NCBI GenBank assembly: GCA_013361075.1
Contig: JABWAJ010000106.1
Span: 1 to 12,481 of the forward strand
Reading direction: 5' to 3'
DNA from: Saprospiraceae bacterium
GTDB taxonomy: Bacteria > Bacteroidota > Bacteroidia > Chitinophagales > Saprospiraceae
DNA: 12,481 nucleotides
Shown: positions 1 through 6,232 of the stretch, piece by piece
How positions within the stretch are numbered: the first letter of the stretch is position 1
How the letters are laid out: every line of letters starts with the position of its first letter
Translations under genes and position numbers: made by a program
The notes under the pieces: generated by a model
Database searches by the model: none
The model's input: only the letters and a program-made list of their open reading frames with translations
What the model was told of the DNA's origin: nothing

Positions 1-2
1 AA

Positions 3-230
3 AAGCGCTGCGTATTGACAGTCAAAGGTTTGGCTAAAGGAAAGTACGCCGTTCAACTGTATCACGACGAAAATGGCAATGGTAAAATGGACTTCAACCT
101 GCTGGGAATCCCCAAAGAAGGTTATGGTTTTTCCAATGATGCCCGGGGCTTCATGAGCGAACCGGCTTTTGAGAAACAGCTCTTTTCCCTCGATCAGGAC
201 CGCACCATTCAAATCCGGCTTTCTTATTGA
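3..230 (+). CDS. DUF2141 family protein, 3' end only
   Basis: The open frame enters from the left edge of the window and ends at TGA 228-230, so only about the last 75 residues are visible. The visible part carries the DUF2141 hallmarks: G-x-Y-A-V-x-x-Y-H-D-E-N-G-N-G-K-x-D, then L-G-I-P-x-E-G-Y-G-F-S-N-D-A, then a P-x-F-E stretch and a short terminal beta strand (IQIRLSY). Members of this family are usually about 130-150 residues long with a signal peptide, and their function is unknown. The DENGNGKMD stretch looks like an acidic, possibly metal-binding loop; that is inference. The TTG at 15 is not a believable start because the conserved fold extends upstream. The gene is separated from the next by 91 bp holding a promoter, so it is probably not part of the sugar operon. 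Confidence 0.8.
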   Translation, partial: KRCVLTVKGLAKGKYAVQLYHDENGNGKMDFNLLGIPKEGYGFSNDARGFMSEPAFEKQLFSLDQDRTIQIRLSY

Positions 231-257
231 CCAGAAAAAAAATGCTGCGGAGAAAAT

Positions 258-287
258 TTGTGGATAGAAATGTCGTTTTTATCTTTG
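258..287 (+). promoter_or_regulatory. Bacteroidota-type promoter of the winged-helix gene
   Basis: TTG at 258-260 and TATCTTTG at 280-287 are separated by 19 bp. This fits the known Bacteroidota primary sigma consensus (TTG, 17-23 bp, TAnnTTTG) with no mismatch in the conserved positions. Transcription would begin around 292-296 and leave a short leader of about 25-30 nt before the ATG at 322. Confidence 0.65.
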
Positions 288-299
288 ATGTTACTTTTT

Positions 300-316
300 G
301 AGTAGTTTTATTACTC
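300..316. repeat. Short inverted repeat in the leader, possible operator
   Basis: GAGTA (300-304) and TACTC (312-316) form a 5-bp inverted repeat around a 7-nt T-rich centre, ending 5 bp before the start codon at 322. It sits just downstream of the predicted promoter, where an autoregulating winged-helix protein could bind. The arms are short and could arise by chance, so the operator role is only a suggestion. Confidence 0.25.
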
Positions 317-321
317 GATAA

Positions 322-858
322 ATGATTGAAATTTTAATATCCTCCAAAACGCGGATCAAACTATTGATGAAATTTTTTCTCAATAGCAATGCCACAGCTT
401 ACCTCCGAAGCCTGGAAAGCGAGTTTGGAGAATCGTCTAATGCCATTCGACTCGAACTCAACCGCTTTGAAGAAGCCGGTATGCTCGTGTCGCGATTGGA
501 CGGCAACAAAAAAATCTTTCAGGCCAATACCCGTCACCCCCTTTTCAAAGAAGTACACAATATCCTCCTGAAACAAATTGGCCTGGATCAGGTAATCGAA
601 AACGTGATTGAACGCCTGGGCGAAGTGAACCGCGTTTATGTCATCGGGGAATTCTCCAAAGGCCTTGACAGTCAGGTCATTGATCTGGTTTTTATTGGCA
701 ACATTGACATCAACTACCTGGTGCACCTCATTGAAAAGGCAGAAGCTCTGATTAAACGCAAAATACGCTACCTGATCTATACGGAGCAGGAATTTGAAAA
801 CCTCACCAACTGGGAACTGACAAAACCTACGCCATTGCTACTATGGGCTAAGGATTAA
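322..858 (+). CDS. Winged-helix regulator with a degenerate nucleotidyltransferase-like domain
   Basis: This 178-residue protein has an N-terminal winged-helix domain (about 8-70) of ArsR/MarR-like type: helices, a recognition helix near S-N-A-I-R-L-E-L-N-R-F-E (39-50) and a wing with L-D-G-N-K-K-I-F-Q-A-N. The C-terminal half (about 104-155) resembles the MNT/KNTase-like nucleotidyltransferase fold: a Y-V-I-G-E-F-S-K-G-L stretch (106-115) followed by Q-V-I-D-L-V-F. The usual G-S and D-x-D signature is altered: Ser is Glu at 110, and the first Asp of the pair appears to be Val. It is therefore probably a ligand- or partner-sensing domain rather than an enzyme. The ATG at 322 lies downstream of a good promoter. 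The gene precedes lhgO by 22 bp and the polysaccharide block by about 1.3 kb, so control of either is plausible but not shown. Family assignment is moderately firm; target and ligand are unknown. Confidence 0.75.
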   Translation: MIEILISSKTRIKLLMKFFLNSNATAYLRSLESEFGESSNAIRLELNRFEEAGMLVSRLDGNKKIFQANTRHPLFKEVHNILLKQIGLDQVIENVIERLGEVNRVYVIGEFSKGLDSQVIDLVFIGNIDINYLVHLIEKAEALIKRKIRYLIYTEQEFENLTNWELTKPTPLLLWAKD

Positions 859-880
859 TTTTATATGCTGAATTTGCCGA

Positions 881-2104
881 TTGCAACCAATAACCGACAT
901 ACAAACAGTTGATGTAGCCATCGTGGGCGCCGGAATCGTTGGACTGGCGACAGCGTTCCAGCTCAGCGTTCGCAAGCCCGACCTTCGCATTGTTGTGATA
1001 GACAAAGAAGACGGGGTTGCGCGGCATCAAACAGGGCATAACAGTGGGGTCATTCACTCCGGCATCTATTATACACCGGGGGGCTCAAAAGCTGAATATT
1101 GCCGGAAAGGCTACCGCATGTTGCTCGATTTTTGTGAACGGTATGAGGTTCCTTTTGACATTTGCGGCAAAGTCATTGTTGCAGTCAACGGCTCTGAGCA
1201 AATCCGGCTCGACCACATTTATCAGCGTGGCGTGGCCAACGGATTAACGGGCATCCGAAAAATTAACCGTGCTGAACTGGCGGAAATTGAACCCCATGTC
1301 AAAGGCGTTGAAGCCATCTGGGTACCGCAGGCGGGCATTACCGACTACAATCTGGTGGCCAGAAAATACCTCGAACTGGTAACTGATCAGGGCGGACAGG
1401 CTTTGTTTGGAGCAAAAGTGCTCGACATTCGCCCGGACAATAACCAAATGCTGATTCTTACAGAACGCGGGCACGTGCGGTCTAAACTCGTAATCAATTG
1501 TGCCGGATTGTATTCCGACCGGGTAGCCAAAATGACCATTCCGCGCCTCGCTTTGAAAATACTGCCTTTCCGGGGAGAATACTACAAACTGCGACCGGAA
1601 AAAGAATATCTCATTCGCAATCTCGTTTATCCGGTACCCAATCCGAACTTCCCCTTTTTGGGCGTGCATTTTACCCGCATGATCCACGGGGGAATCGAAG
1701 CTGGCCCTAATGCGGTGCTCGCATTCAAACGGGAGGGGTATAGCCGCTGGCAGATTGACTTTCCGGAACTCTGGGAAACACTGGCCTATTCCGGATTCCG
1801 GCACCTGGCTCAAAAGCACTGGCAGGATGGCCTGTATGAATTGCAGCGCTCCTTTTCGAAAAAAGCGTTTGTAAAAGCCTTGCAAGGCCTGTTGCCGGAG
1901 TTGACTGAAAACGACGTCCAGCGGGGTGGGGCAGGTGTACGGGCAATGGCCTGCGATGTGGAAGGCAATCTTGCCGACGACTTTTTGATATACGAACAGG
2001 CCGGGGTTATTAATGTTTGCAATGCGCCTTCGCCTGCCGCTACGGCTTCTTTAGCCATTGGCGAAACAGTCGCAATTAAGGCGTTGCAACAGCTTGACTC
2101 TTGA
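881..2104 (+). CDS. lhgO: L-2-hydroxyglutarate oxidase (FAD-dependent)
   Basis: This 407-residue FAD enzyme of the DAO/LhgO family oxidises L-2-hydroxyglutarate to 2-oxoglutarate; in E. coli it passes electrons to the membrane quinone pool. Visible signatures are the dinucleotide-binding GAGIVG (16-21) after a hydrophobic strand, the family motif H-N-S-G-V-I-H-S-G-I-Y-Y (53-64), a G-A-G-V-R-A-M-A-C-D segment, and the C-terminal N-A-P-S-P-A-A-T-A-S-L-A-I-G block that closes the FAD site. Length matches the family (about 400). No ATG is available in frame: a stop lies at 869-871, and TTG 881 places the Rossmann strand at the expected distance, with ATT 872 the only other upstream candidate. It follows the winged-helix gene by 22 bp, suggesting co-transcription. 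It has no obvious role in polysaccharide synthesis; it is probably a metabolic neighbour. Confidence 0.88.
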   Translation: MQPITDIQTVDVAIVGAGIVGLATAFQLSVRKPDLRIVVIDKEDGVARHQTGHNSGVIHSGIYYTPGGSKAEYCRKGYRMLLDFCERYEVPFDICGKVIVAVNGSEQIRLDHIYQRGVANGLTGIRKINRAELAEIEPHVKGVEAIWVPQAGITDYNLVARKYLELVTDQGGQALFGAKVLDIRPDNNQMLILTERGHVRSKLVINCAGLYSDRVAKMTIPRLALKILPFRGEYYKLRPEKEYLIRNLVYPVPNPNFPFLGVHFTRMIHGGIEAGPNAVLAFKREGYSRWQIDFPELWETLAYSGFRHLAQKHWQDGLYELQRSFSKKAFVKALQGLLPELTENDVQRGGAGVRAMACDVEGNLADDFLIYEQAGVINVCNAPSPAATASLAIGETVAIKALQQLDS

Positions 2105-2122
2105 TGGTTTGTTGTAAGTTTG
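2094..2122 (+). promoter_or_regulatory. Bacteroidota-type promoter of the polysaccharide block
   Basis: TTG at 2094-2096, within the last codons of lhgO, and TAAGTTTG at 2115-2122 are separated by 18 bp. This matches TTG-N(17-23)-TAnnTTTG. The predicted start near 2129 gives a leader of about 40 nt before the ATG at 2168. It would be the head promoter of the wbpE-wbpD-dehydrogenase genes and perhaps of everything downstream. Confidence 0.6.
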
Positions 2123-2167
2123 CGCCGCTTTGAAAAACAATCCGGCAGAACATAAAAATAACTAAGC

Positions 2168-3319
2168 ATGGCAACTGCACTACGCAACATACAAATGGTG
2201 GATCTGAACAACCAATACAACCGCATCAAAACCGAAGTGGATGCAGCTGTACTGGACGTTATTGGCTCTGCTGCATTCATCAACGGGCCTGCGGTAAAAT
2301 CCTTTCAGGCCAATCTGGAAAATTACCTCGGGGCGAAACACGTGATCCCCTGTGCGAATGGAACAGATGCGCTCCAGATTGCCATGATGGCAGCTGACCT
2401 TCAACCCGGCGACGAAGTCATTGTACCCGCATTTACTTATGTGGCTACTGCTGAAGTCATCGCTCTGCTGCGTTTGCGCCCGGTGATGGTGGACGTCGAC
2501 CCGCATACCTTCAACGTTACAGCGGAAATTATTGAACAAGCCATTACCCCGCAAACCAAAGCCATTGTGCCGGTCAACCTTTTCGGCCAAAGCTGCGACA
2601 TGGAACCCATCATGGAAGTGGCTCAGCGACACAACCTTATTGTGATTGAGGACAATGCACAAGCCATAGGTGCCGACTATACCTTCCGAGATGGGCATAC
2701 CCAAAAAACCGGAACCATCGGCCATATTGGATGCACCTCATTTTATCCTTCAAAAAACCTCGGCTGCTATGGCGACGGCGGTGCTTTGTACACCAACGAC
2801 GACGCCCTGGCTGAAAAATGCCGGATGATTGCCAATCATGGCCAAACCAAGCGCTATTACCACGATCTGGTAGGCGTCAATTCACGCCTCGATTCGATTC
2901 AGGCGGTTATCCTTGACATCAAACTCCGGCATTTGGATGCCTACGCCGCTGCCCGTCAGGCTGCCGCTGCCTTTTACGACCAGGCTTTCAGCAATTTGTC
3001 GTTCCTGGATATTCCGGCACGACAACCCAATTCTTCGCATGTTTTTCACCAATATACCCTTGTGGTAAAAGACGGCAGGAGAGATGCCTTGCAGGCGCAC
3101 CTGCAGACATTGGGTATTCCAACCATGATTTATTATCCGGTTCCACTGTATGCTCAAAAAGCTTACAGCGACGCGATGACGCATAAAATTGATTTTTTGC
3201 CCGTTACAGATGCTTTGTGCAAAAGTGTCTTGTCGTTGCCCATGCACACAGAGCTGGATGAAGACACCCTGGCGTACATTTGTGAAGGGGTGAGGTCATC
3301 CTCCGCTAATGGAATGTGA
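2168..3319 (+). CDS. wbpE: DegT/DnrJ/EryC1 aminotransferase, WbpE/WlbC type
   Basis: This 383-residue PLP-dependent sugar aminotransferase is predicted to aminate the C3 keto group of UDP-GlcNAc-3-keto-uronic acid, giving UDP-GlcNAc3NA. Fold type I signatures are in order: N-G-T-D-A-L (64-69) at the phosphate cup, P-A-F-T-Y-V-A-T (87-94), E-D-N-A-Q-A-I-G-A (161-169) with the ring-contacting Asp162, and S-F-Y-P-S-K-N-L-G-C-Y-G-D-G-G-A (191-206), where Lys196 is the Schiff-base lysine. N-S-R-L-D (238-242) is also typical. Length is normal. The ATG at 2168 follows a promoter by about 45 bp. The stop overlaps the GTG start of the next gene by 4 bases (GTGA), indicating translational coupling. The C3 role is inferred mainly from the adjacent wbpD homologue and the wbpB homologue downstream; DegT enzymes with other substrates look similar. 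Confidence 0.88.
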   Translation: MATALRNIQMVDLNNQYNRIKTEVDAAVLDVIGSAAFINGPAVKSFQANLENYLGAKHVIPCANGTDALQIAMMAADLQPGDEVIVPAFTYVATAEVIALLRLRPVMVDVDPHTFNVTAEIIEQAITPQTKAIVPVNLFGQSCDMEPIMEVAQRHNLIVIEDNAQAIGADYTFRDGHTQKTGTIGHIGCTSFYPSKNLGCYGDGGALYTNDDALAEKCRMIANHGQTKRYYHDLVGVNSRLDSIQAVILDIKLRHLDAYAAARQAAAAFYDQAFSNLSFLDIPARQPNSSHVFHQYTLVVKDGRRDALQAHLQTLGIPTMIYYPVPLYAQKAYSDAMTHKIDFLPVTDALCKSVLSLPMHTELDEDTLAYICEGVRSSSANGM

Positions 3320-4020
3320 TTGAACTGATTATTAATAACGAAAAAAGAATCTTGGATAGCGAACAAGAAACTTCAAACAATACACCACCCATTCCTCCTT
3401 CAAGCTCTCTGAGCAATAGCCAAAAGGAGGGCAGGGCACTGTACTACCACCACGAAACCGCCATCATAGACGAAGGTGCAACAATTGGAGAAGGCTCCAA
3501 AATCTGGCACTTTTCGCACATCATGCCTGGGGCGAAGTTGGGCAAGGGGTGCAATATTGGACAAAACGTGTTTGTTGCCAATGGAGTGGTGTTGGGAAAT
3601 AACGTCAAGGTGCAAAACAATGTCTCGATTTATGAAGGCGTTACTTGCGACGACGATGTTTTTTTGGGGCCTTCCATGGTGTTTACGAATGTGATGAACC
3701 CGCGGAGTGCAGTGGTCCGGAAAAATGAATACCGCAAAACCCATGTAGGCAAAGGGGCGACCATCGGTGCGAATGCGACCATCGTTTGCGGGAATGACAT
3801 CGGGGCTTATGCGTTTATCGGCGCCGGGGCTGTCGTGACCAAAGCCGTTGCTGACTTTGCCCTGGTAACCGGAAATCCGGCCCGGCAAACCGGATGGATG
3901 AGCAGATTTGGCCACCGCCTTCACTTTGATGCGACAAACCAGGCGGTTTGTCCGGAAAGCGGGGTAATCTATGAGTTGACCGACAACTACGTGCGGGAAT
4001 GCATACAGGATAACAATTGA
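3316..4020 (+). CDS. wbpD: UDP-GlcNAc3NA N-acetyltransferase, WbpD/WlbB type
   Basis: This 234-residue left-handed beta-helix acetyltransferase is predicted to transfer acetyl from acetyl-CoA to the 3-amino group of UDP-2-acetamido-3-amino-glucuronate. From residue 43 it follows WbpD closely: H-x-T-A-I-I-D-E-G-A-T-I-G-E-G, then I-W-H-F-S-H-I (63-69), many hexapeptide repeats, a T-N-V-M-N-P-R-S loop, E-Y-R-K-T-H-V-G-K-G-A-T-I-G-A-N, and the terminal G-N-P-A-R-x-x-G-W block (186-194). Known WbpD proteins are about 190 residues and begin near position 43, so residues 1-42 are extra: a Ser/Pro/Asn-rich stretch encoded by an inverted repeat. The GTG at 3316 overlaps the upstream stop. A CTG at 3439, 8 nt after AAGGAGG, would give the family-length protein and is a real alternative. 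Assignment is strong; the start is uncertain. Confidence 0.88.
   Translation: MIELIINNEKRILDSEQETSNNTPPIPPSSSLSNSQKEGRALYYHHETAIIDEGATIGEGSKIWHFSHIMPGAKLGKGCNIGQNVFVANGVVLGNNVKVQNNVSIYEGVTCDDDVFLGPSMVFTNVMNPRSAVVRKNEYRKTHVGKGATIGANATIVCGNDIGAYAFIGAGAVVTKAVADFALVTGNPARQTGWMSRFGHRLHFDATNQAVCPESGVIYELTDNYVRECIQDNN
3388..3436. repeat. Nested imperfect inverted repeat inside the 5' end of wbpD
   Basis: CCTCCTT (3394-3400) pairs perfectly with AAGGAGG (3424-3430). CCC (3388-3390) and GGG (3434-3436) extend the stem after a 3-nt internal loop. Inside lies a second hairpin, GCTC-TCT-GAGC (3404-3414). The whole element sits in the extra N-terminal codons of the acetyltransferase gene and keeps the frame open. 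Its right arm is also a perfect Shine-Dalgarno-like sequence. It looks like a small palindromic repeat inserted into the gene start, but no second copy is present in this window. Confidence 0.55.
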
Positions 4021-4083
4021 GAAAACAAAGCATGCGCAACAATCACGCGCCGGGTTTGAAGAAATGAAATAAGCCAGATCATC

Positions 4084-5373
4084 GTGTTCCAGAAACTGAT
4101 TCAAAAAGAAAAAAAACTCTCGGTCATTGGCCTGGGGTATGTGGGGTTGCCCCTGGCGCTCGAATTTGCCAAAAAATTCAGCGTGATCGGGTTCGACATC
4201 AACCCGCACAGGATTGAGCTGATGAAGCAAGGTATAGATCCTTCCAAAGAACTGGAAGACCTGGCTTTTGAAAATAAAGACATCGAATTTACGGCGGATG
4301 CTGATGTCCTCCGATCGGCGCATTTCCACATAGTAGCAGTACCTACGCCCATCGATGAGCACAAAAATCCGGATCTCCGCCCCTTACTCCGCGCTTCTGA
4401 AACAGTAGGAAAAATCCTGAAAAAAGGCGATTACGTTATTTTTGAATCTACAGTGTATCCTGGCTGTACGGAAGAAGACTGCGTCCCTATTCTGGAGCGG
4501 TTATCCGGCCTTAAACTCGGGGAAGATTTCAAAATCGGCTATTCGCCAGAGCGCATCAACCCCGGCGACCGGGAACATACGGTTGACAAAATCTTAAAGG
4601 TCGTTTCCGGCAGCGACGCTGAAGCACTGGAAGAAATTGCCGCCGTTTATGAGACCATTATCAAAGCTGGCGTCTATAAAGCTGCGTCGGTAAAAGTAGC
4701 TGAGGCTGCAAAAGTGATTGAAAACACCCAACGCGACCTCAACATTGCTTTTATGAACGAATTGGCACTCATTTTTGACCGCATGGGCATAGATACGCAG
4801 GAAGTTCTGGAAGCAGCCGGTACTAAATGGAATTTTCTGAAATTTTCACCCGGCTTGGTCGGAGGTCACTGCATTGGCGTTGACCCGTATTACCTGCTGC
4901 ACAAGTCCAAAGAACTGGGCTACAACCCGCAGGTCATCAACAGCGGCCGCCGCATCAACGACGATATGCCTGCGTTCATTGCCAAACGCCTGGTTCAACT
5001 CCTTATTCAATTGGGCAAAAACCCCCGACATGCAAAAGTGCTTGTCATGGGGTTCACTTTTAAGGAAGATGTGTCCGACATCCGCAATTCAAAAGTGGCG
5101 GATCTGGTGAAAGAATTGATGCAATTTTCTGTCAACGTCCACATCACCGACCCCTACGCGTCTGCCAATGAAGTTGCCCATGAATACAACCTGACCCTGA
5201 TTGACCAGATTTCTACCGAATACGACGCTGTTGTGGTCGCTGTGGCTCACCGGCAATACCGGACCCTGTCACAGGATTATTTCAGAAGCATCATGAACGG
5301 TGCCCCGGTTTTGTTCGATTTAAAAGGGATTTATCCCCGGACAGATCCCGAAATGATTTATTGGAGATTGTAG
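4084..5373 (+). CDS. tviB: UDP-N-acetylhexosamine 6-dehydrogenase, TviB/WbpO type
   Basis: This 429-residue nucleotide-sugar dehydrogenase oxidises C6 of UDP-GlcNAc (or UDP-GalNAc) to the uronic acid in two NAD-dependent steps. Visible are the NAD motif G-L-G-Y-V-G (16-21), V-P-T-P-I (86-90), E-S-T-V-Y-P-G-C-T-E-E (121-131), Y-S-P-E-R-I-N-P-G-D (153-162), K-V-A-E-A-A-K-V-I-E-N-T-Q-R-D (204-218) and the catalytic G-G-H-C-I-G-V-D-P-Y-Y (260-270) with Cys263. The sequence around these motifs resembles TviB/VipA and WbpO more than WbpA. GTG 4084 is the best start: the frame opens just after a stop at 4057, has no ATG upstream, and the Rossmann strand lies at the normal distance. It follows wbpD by 63 bp. 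With the WbpB, WbpE and WbpD homologues it would supply UDP-GlcNAcA. Substrate stereochemistry cannot be read from sequence alone. Confidence 0.9.
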   Translation: MFQKLIQKEKKLSVIGLGYVGLPLALEFAKKFSVIGFDINPHRIELMKQGIDPSKELEDLAFENKDIEFTADADVLRSAHFHIVAVPTPIDEHKNPDLRPLLRASETVGKILKKGDYVIFESTVYPGCTEEDCVPILERLSGLKLGEDFKIGYSPERINPGDREHTVDKILKVVSGSDAEALEEIAAVYETIIKAGVYKAASVKVAEAAKVIENTQRDLNIAFMNELALIFDRMGIDTQEVLEAAGTKWNFLKFSPGLVGGHCIGVDPYYLLHKSKELGYNPQVINSGRRINDDMPAFIAKRLVQLLIQLGKNPRHAKVLVMGFTFKEDVSDIRNSKVADLVKELMQFSVNVHITDPYASANEVAHEYNLTLIDQISTEYDAVVVAVAHRQYRTLSQDYFRSIMNGAPVLFDLKGIYPRTDPEMIYWRL

Positions 5374-5379
5374 GGGGGA

Positions 5380-5449
5380 TTGGTTATTGGTTACTGGTTA
5401 TTGGTTATTGGGGATTGGTTACTGGTTATTGGTTACTGGTTACTGGTAG
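5380..5449 (+). repeat. Heptamer tandem repeat, 10 units of YTGGTTA
   Basis: Starting 6 bp after the dehydrogenase stop codon, ten contiguous 7-bp units follow the consensus YTGGTTA. Seven or eight are TTGGTTA or CTGGTTA exactly; unit 5 (5408-5414) is TTGGGGA and unit 10 (5443-5449) is CTGGTAG. The plus strand has almost no C apart from the first base of some units, so any transcript here is G/U-rich. Short heptamer tandem repeats of this kind are known from cyanobacteria and other bacteria and can change copy number by slippage. Confidence 0.9.
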
Positions 5450-5555
5450 GTTGGGAAAAGGATAATGGGTTTCCTTGCCTGATAATCGAAGACCCTCCCG
5501 GGAATGAACAGCTTCGGCTCGGCTTCGGCTCCGCTCAGCCGGCAACTCGGCGAAC
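5450..5555. other. Spacer between the two heptamer arrays
   Basis: This 106-bp segment carries no gene or TAnnTTTG promoter that I can see. It holds a CCCGGG-centred stretch near 5498-5503, and a GC-rich patch (about 5513-5545) with two copies of CTTCGGCT and a small hairpin CGGCT-CCGCTC-AGCCG. Such patches look like dispersed intergenic repeat material rather than a coding relic. Confidence 0.5.
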
Positions 5556-5667
5556 GAACAACGAACAACAAACAACAAACAACGAACAACAAACAACGAA
5601 CAACAAACAACGAACAACAAACAACAAACAACAAACAACAAACAACAAACAACAAACAACAAACAAA
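5556..5667 (+). repeat. Heptamer tandem repeat, 16 units of RAACAAC
   Basis: Fifteen exact RAACAAC units (GAACAAC or AAACAAC) run without interruption from 5556 to 5660, followed by one degenerate unit AAACAAA (5661-5667). The array ends 4 bp before the ATG of the NusG-like gene at 5672. G-containing units are confined to the first nine; the last seven lack G, suggesting recent expansion at the 3' end. The plus strand contains only A and C apart from that G, so the mRNA leader would be unstructured. All three forward frames are open through it because the unit contains no stop. Confidence 0.92.
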
Positions 5668-5671
5668 ACCC

Positions 5672-6232
5672 ATGTCTGCAACGCAAATACATACCACCAA
5701 CCAACTTGACGAGCAGGAAGCCCGTTGGTTTGCGGTATATACGGCTTACAAGCGGGAAAAATTAGTCAGCAAACGGCTGGCAGACCGCTCCATTGAGGCC
5801 TATTTGCCCTTGCTGGAATATACCCGGCGCTACGAGCGCAAAGTACGCAGCGTTGAACTCCCCCTGATCAGTGGATACATTTTTGTGAAAATTACCCGAA
5901 AAGAATACGTACCCGTGCTGGAGACGCCGGACGTGGTGAATTTCGTCAAATTTGCCAGAAACCTCATCGCCATCCCTGAGTCAGAAATCAAAATCATCCA
6001 GCGCATCGTCGGGGAAGTGAGTGATGTTGAGGTACGGACCAATGAATTTTGCGAAGGCGATGAAGTGGAAATCATCGGGGGTAAACTGACCGGTTTGCGC
6101 GGCAAATTGCTCGAAGGCCAGGAAAACAAGAACCTGCTGATAGAACTGACCCACACCGGGTTGTCGCTGCGGATGTACATCGCTCCGGGGTTGTTGATGA
6201 AGGTCCAACCCTCCGGTTTGGGAAGAAGGTGA
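5672..6232 (+). CDS. NusG/RfaH/UpxY-like transcription antiterminator
   Basis: This 186-residue protein has a NusG N-terminal (NGN) domain at about 18-110 (R-W-F-A-V-Y-T-A-Y-K-R-E-K, then Y-L-P-L, then P-L-I-S-G-Y-I-F-V-K-I) and a C-terminal KOW motif at about 128-155 (E-G-D-E-V-E-I-I-G-G-K-L-T-G-L-R-G-K-L). Housekeeping NusG lies in other gene contexts. Specialised paralogues such as RfaH and the Bacteroides UpxY proteins sit in polysaccharide loci and let RNA polymerase read through long operons, which is the likely role here. ATG 5672 is chosen because the NGN domain begins 17 residues later; the frame also extends back to ATG 5504, but only through tandem repeat that would encode Thr/Asn/Gln. 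It lies mid-cluster, 298 bp after the dehydrogenase, not at the head as in Bacteroides loci. No promoter is visible, so it may be read from upstream. Confidence 0.87.
   Translation: MSATQIHTTNQLDEQEARWFAVYTAYKREKLVSKRLADRSIEAYLPLLEYTRRYERKVRSVELPLISGYIFVKITRKEYVPVLETPDVVNFVKFARNLIAIPESEIKIIQRIVGEVSDVEVRTNEFCEGDEVEIIGGKLTGLRGKLLEGQENKNLLIELTHTGLSLRMYIAPGLLMKVQPSGLGRR

Noticed and set aside
865..880. ATG at 865 as the lhgO start
   Set aside because: It is out of frame with the oxidase; the first in-frame candidates after the stop at 869-871 are ATT 872 and TTG 881.
3400..4362. 320-codon minus-strand open frame across wbpD and the dehydrogenase start
   Set aside because: It is antisense to two strongly recognised genes, with no domain of its own.
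5380..5667. Possible CRISPR array
   Set aside because: The units are 7 bp with no spacers between them and no cas genes nearby; these are simple tandem repeats.
5380..5667. Long-range pairing between the two heptamer arrays
   Set aside because: In the best register only five of seven bases per unit pair, so a stable stem between the arrays is unlikely.
5426..5704. Cys/Leu/Phe/Val-rich minus-strand open frames
   Set aside because: They are just the heptamer array read backwards (V-C-C-L-L-F-V repeats); no stop occurs in the unit, so open frames are automatic.
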